In this document: one piece after another, positions 4,203-7,011 of the stretch | Layout: the number at the start of each line of letters is the position of its first letter | Position numbering within the stretch: the first letter of the stretch is position 1 | Source of the DNA: Candidatus Pelagibacterales bacterium | Lineage (GTDB): Bacteria > Pseudomonadota > Alphaproteobacteria > TMED109 | Reading direction: 5' to 3' | DNA length: 7,011 nucleotides | Assembly: GCA_002732015.1 (NCBI GenBank) | Contig: PCCU01000005.1 | Span: forward strand, 44,023-51,033 | Notes under the pieces: generated by a model | What the model saw: only the letters and a program-made list of their open reading frames with translations | Database searches by the model: none | What the model was told of the DNA's origin: nothing | Program-made: the position numbers and the translations under genes

Positions 4203-7011
4203 TTGTATATAAGTAAAATAAAATTATTGGGATTTAAATCTTTTTCTGATGAAACAAATCTATCATTTGATTACAGCTTAAATGGTATTATTGGTCCTAA
4301 TGGTTCTGGAAAATCTAACGTAGTAGAGGCAATAAAATGGGTTATGGGAGAAAACTCTTCTAAAAGTCTAAGAGGATCTGGAATGAATGATATTATTTTT
4401 AGTGGTAGTACTACAAAAGCATCTAAAAATATTGCAGCGGTCACTCTATTTTTAAAAGTTGACTCTAAAAGTATATCTCCATCTTATAAAAAGTTTGTAA
4501 AATCTGGAAATATTGAAGTTGAAAGACAAATTATTAGAGATACAGGTTCCACATATAGGATTAATGGAAAAGAAGTTAGAGCGAAGGATGTACAATTTTT
4601 ATTTGCAGACTTATCATCAGGCTCAAGAGCCTCAAATATAATTGATCAAGGTTCTGTGGGAAATCTTATAACACAAAAACCAGCAGAAAGAAGAAAAATA
4701 TTAGATGAAGCAGCAGGTATATCTGGTATCAGTGCTAGAAAAATTGAAAGCATAAATAAACTAGATGCAACAAAAAGAAATCTTTCAAGACTTGCTGATA
4801 TATTATTGGATAACAAAGAAAGACTTATAAAATTAAAAAAACAGGCAGATACTGCAAAGAAATATAAAGAAGCGAATAATAAAATAGAATTACTGTATAA
4901 GGAAATAGCATTTGCAAAATTACAAAAAGCAGTATTGAATAGAAAAAGAATAAAAGAGATCTTAGAAGAAGATTTAAGTAAGTATAGTGAAAAAAGTAAT
5001 TCTCTCAAAAAGTTAGAAATACGTAAAGCTGATATTTCTAAAGAACTTGATAAGATAAATGAAGAAATTCAGATATTAAACCAAGAAAAACAAAATAAAA
5101 ACAATATTATAGAAAAGATTAACATTGAAGTTAGTAATAACTCAAAACAATTAGAATCTTTAAAAAATTTAAAAGAGCAAATAAATAAAAATAAAAGTTT
5201 TCAAAATGAGATATTAGAGAATTCTTTGTCTAGATTAAACCAGCTAGAAAGTGAGTTTGCAGATTATAAAAATGTAAGTAACGATAAAATCTATAAAATA
5301 AAAGAAGCAGAATATGCTAAATTACAAAAAGAACTTTTGACCTCTGATGAAATACTTGAGCAATTCTCGTCCAAATTAGTCAATAAAAAGGAAAGAGTAA
5401 ATAATAAAGAATATGAAAAACAATTACTTCAAGGAAAACTTACGGAAATTAATACCGAATTAAAAATTTTAAATAAATCATTAATTAAAAAAGAAGAAAG
5501 TTATAAAACTACAGACTACTTTCTAGATATTGAAAAAAATAAATCTGAAATTACTAATAATAATAAAAAATTAAAACTACAATTAGATAAAAAGAAGGAA
5601 AAATTAAAAGAATTTAATACACTATCTTTTACTGCTAGTGCAGAAAAAGATAAATTAATAGATCAAATAGATCAGCAAAATGGAAAAATTTATGATATTA
5701 AAAATCAAATATCTGTATACAGTTCCTTAGGTTTCAAAAATACTGAAAAAAATATACTTAAAAAAATTACTGTTGATAAAAAATATCAATTAGCTTTTTA
5801 CCTTGCACTCGGAGATGGTATAGAGGCATCTCTTGACCAAGAGTCATCTGTGATATGGAATAATATTTCATCCAAAAAATTTTATACTTTTCCAGAAAAT
5901 ATAATACCTGCTTCTAAATACGTAAATGGACCTAAAGAAATTGAATTATTTATATCCCAAGTAGGAATAGTGAACAATAATGAGGATGGCAATAAATATC
6001 AGAAAGCCTTAATGCCAGGTCAAATATTAGTTTCTAAAGATGGTGAACTATGGAGGTGGGATGGGTTGCATATTAAAGATGGCAGCAAAACCATTACATA
6101 TAAAAGAATTATAAGCACAACTAAATTAATTGATTTAGAAAAAGACCTTAAAAAAGAAACAGATAGAATCAATAAACTATATGGAATTAAGCGTCTCTTA
6201 GATAAAAAATTCAAGAATATAGAGTTCGAAATAAAAGAAATAACAAAAAAAGTTCAAGACTATGAAGCTTTTATAATGTCAAATAATGATAACTTAGTAG
6301 AGATAGAAAAAGAATTACTTCTTAAAATAAATAAGAAGAAAATCCATTTTGAAGAAATTAATAAAGAAAGAAACCTCATAGCTGAAAAAAAACAAGAAGA
6401 AAAAGAGTTAAATAAAAATATTAAATTATTAGAAAATATTATAGCTGAAGAAAGTGGAGAGATAGTCAATATAAGAAAAAGCATTTCAATTAAAAATAAG
6501 GAAAATTTACTATTTAAAGATAAATTTGAAAATTTTAGGATAGAGTTTGAAATAAATAAAAAACAAATAGATGAAGAAACTATCAGAAAAGAAAAAATAG
6601 AAGAAGAAATAAACGTAACGCAAAAACAAATTAAAAATACTCAAAATATTTTACTTGCACTCAATGGTGATACCAAAAAAGCTGATTATGAAGAAAATAT
6701 TTTATCATCAAAGCCAAATGACTCTGAAATTAAAATAAAAGATTTAAAGACCAATATTGAATTAAATGAAATAAAACTAAAAAAGCTAGAAGAATTTATT
6801 AGTGAAAAAAAATCTGAATTAGAGTCTCTATTACATAAGCATGAAAATACAAAAATTAAATTGGATGGATTGAAAGAAAATAATATTAGGAAAGAAACGC
6901 AATTAGAACAGCTAGAATCCTATATTAAAGTCGAAGTAGAAAGAATAGAAACTGAATTGAACCTAACTAAAGAAGATATAAATAATACTATTGAAGCACA
7001 AGACTTTTCTA
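4203..7011 (+). CDS. smc: Chromosome segregation protein SMC, 3' end beyond the window
   Basis: SMC is the long ATPase that, with ScpA/ScpB, compacts and segregates the chromosome. The frame is open from TTG at 4203 to the window edge (936 codons) without a stop. The start reads (M)YISKIKLLGFKSF, the typical SMC beginning, and AAGGTG lies 5 bases upstream, so TTG is chosen; no ATG lies near it. The N-terminal head has Walker A GPNGSGKS (31-38), IIDQG (146-150) with the Q-loop region, and KPAERR plus DEAAGI (to residue 173). A coiled-coil arm runs about 175-505, the hinge about 510-640, with LALGDG and ending in GELWRWDGL (614-622), then the returning coiled coil from about 640. The signature motif, Walker B and the rest of the C-terminal head lie downstream. 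The hinge shows WRWDG where canonical hinges carry a glycine-rich strand. Confidence 0.95.
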   Translation, partial: MYISKIKLLGFKSFSDETNLSFDYSLNGIIGPNGSGKSNVVEAIKWVMGENSSKSLRGSGMNDIIFSGSTTKASKNIAAVTLFLKVDSKSISPSYKKFVKSGNIEVERQIIRDTGSTYRINGKEVRAKDVQFLFADLSSGSRASNIIDQGSVGNLITQKPAERRKILDEAAGISGISARKIESINKLDATKRNLSRLADILLDNKERLIKLKKQADTAKKYKEANNKIELLYKEIAFAKLQKAVLNRKRIKEILEEDLSKYSEKSNSLKKLEIRKADISKELDKINEEIQILNQEKQNKNNIIEKINIEVSNNSKQLESLKNLKEQINKNKSFQNEILENSLSRLNQLESEFADYKNVSNDKIYKIKEAEYAKLQKELLTSDEILEQFSSKLVNKKERVNNKEYEKQLLQGKLTEINTELKILNKSLIKKEESYKTTDYFLDIEKNKSEITNNNKKLKLQLDKKKEKLKEFNTLSFTASAEKDKLIDQIDQQNGKIYDIKNQISVYSSLGFKNTEKNILKKITVDKKYQLAFYLALGDGIEASLDQESSVIWNNISSKKFYTFPENIIPASKYVNGPKEIELFISQVGIVNNNEDGNKYQKALMPGQILVSKDGELWRWDGLHIKDGSKTITYKRIISTTKLIDLEKDLKKETDRINKLYGIKRLLDKKFKNIEFEIKEITKKVQDYEAFIMSNNDNLVEIEKELLLKINKKKIHFEEINKERNLIAEKKQEEKELNKNIKLLENIIAEESGEIVNIRKSISIKNKENLLFKDKFENFRIEFEINKKQIDEETIRKEKIEEEINVTQKQIKNTQNILLALNGDTKKADYEENILSSKPNDSEIKIKDLKTNIELNEIKLKKLEEFISEKKSELESLLHKHENTKIKLDGLKENNIRKETQLEQLESYIKVEVERIETELNLTKEDINNTIEAQDFS

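Noticed and set aside
4646..5008. Minus-strand frame with membrane-like hydrophobic composition
   Set aside because: It is antisense to the SMC head and coiled coil; Lys/Glu-rich codons read backwards give Phe/Leu/Ser, which mimics a membrane protein.
6020..6484. Two further minus-strand frames (6020-6214, 6260-6484)
   Set aside because: Both are antisense to the smc hinge and coiled coil and show the same reversed-codon hydrophobic artefact.
1..7011. tRNA, rRNA, riboswitch, CRISPR array, insertion sequence or long direct repeats
   Set aside because: I saw no GC-rich structured segment, no regularly spaced repeats and no transposase-like frame; nearly all bases are accounted for by seven protein genes.

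Overview
The window is a gene-dense, strongly AT-rich piece of bacterial chromosome, most likely from a low-GC alphaproteobacterium of the SAR11 (Pelagibacter-like) kind or a similarly streamlined lineage. The evidence is a solitary CcrM-type GANTC methyltransferase, the order rnhB - ccrM - mutY (opposite strand) - DUF721 - dsbA-like - smc familiar from alphaproteobacteria, an SMC hinge containing the WRWDG sequence I associate with alphaproteobacterial SMCs, very short or overlapping gene junctions, and Lys/Asn/Ile-rich proteins with AT-ending codons. Placement below class level is inference; no rRNA is present.

Layout. Bases 1-470 hold the 3' end of a large membrane protein of the glutamine-amidotransferase-like type, ending in one transmembrane helix. 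Then come rnhB (475-1032, 4 bases downstream) and ccrM (1032-2141, sharing one base with the rnhB stop). mutY (2099-3166) is on the minus strand; its 3' end overlaps the ccrM 3' end by 43 bp, and its start lies 7 bp from the start of the divergent DUF721/DciA-like gene (3174-3476). A DsbA-family thiol oxidoreductase gene (3507-4127) follows, with a clear ribosome binding site. After a 75-bp gap holding a promoter-like sequence and a short inverted repeat, smc begins at a TTG codon (4203) and runs open past the window end (936 codons seen). It has no ATG near its true start, so an ATG-only gene search misses it.

How the genes work together. Most products act on the chromosome: RNase HII removes ribonucleotides from DNA, CcrM methylates after replication, MutY excises A opposite 8-oxoG, DUF721/DciA is linked to replicative helicase loading, and SMC organises and segregates the chromosome. 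The DsbA-like protein is the exception, acting outside the cytoplasm. Nothing seen suggests a mobile element, phage, CRISPR array, restriction enzyme, toxin-antitoxin or defence system. This is a conserved housekeeping region, and I found no convincing new biological system. The points worth a second look concern gene junctions, a slippery A tract, active-site variants and a possible smc control region. No stretch over 300 bases lacks a gene; the largest gap is 75 bp (4128-4202).
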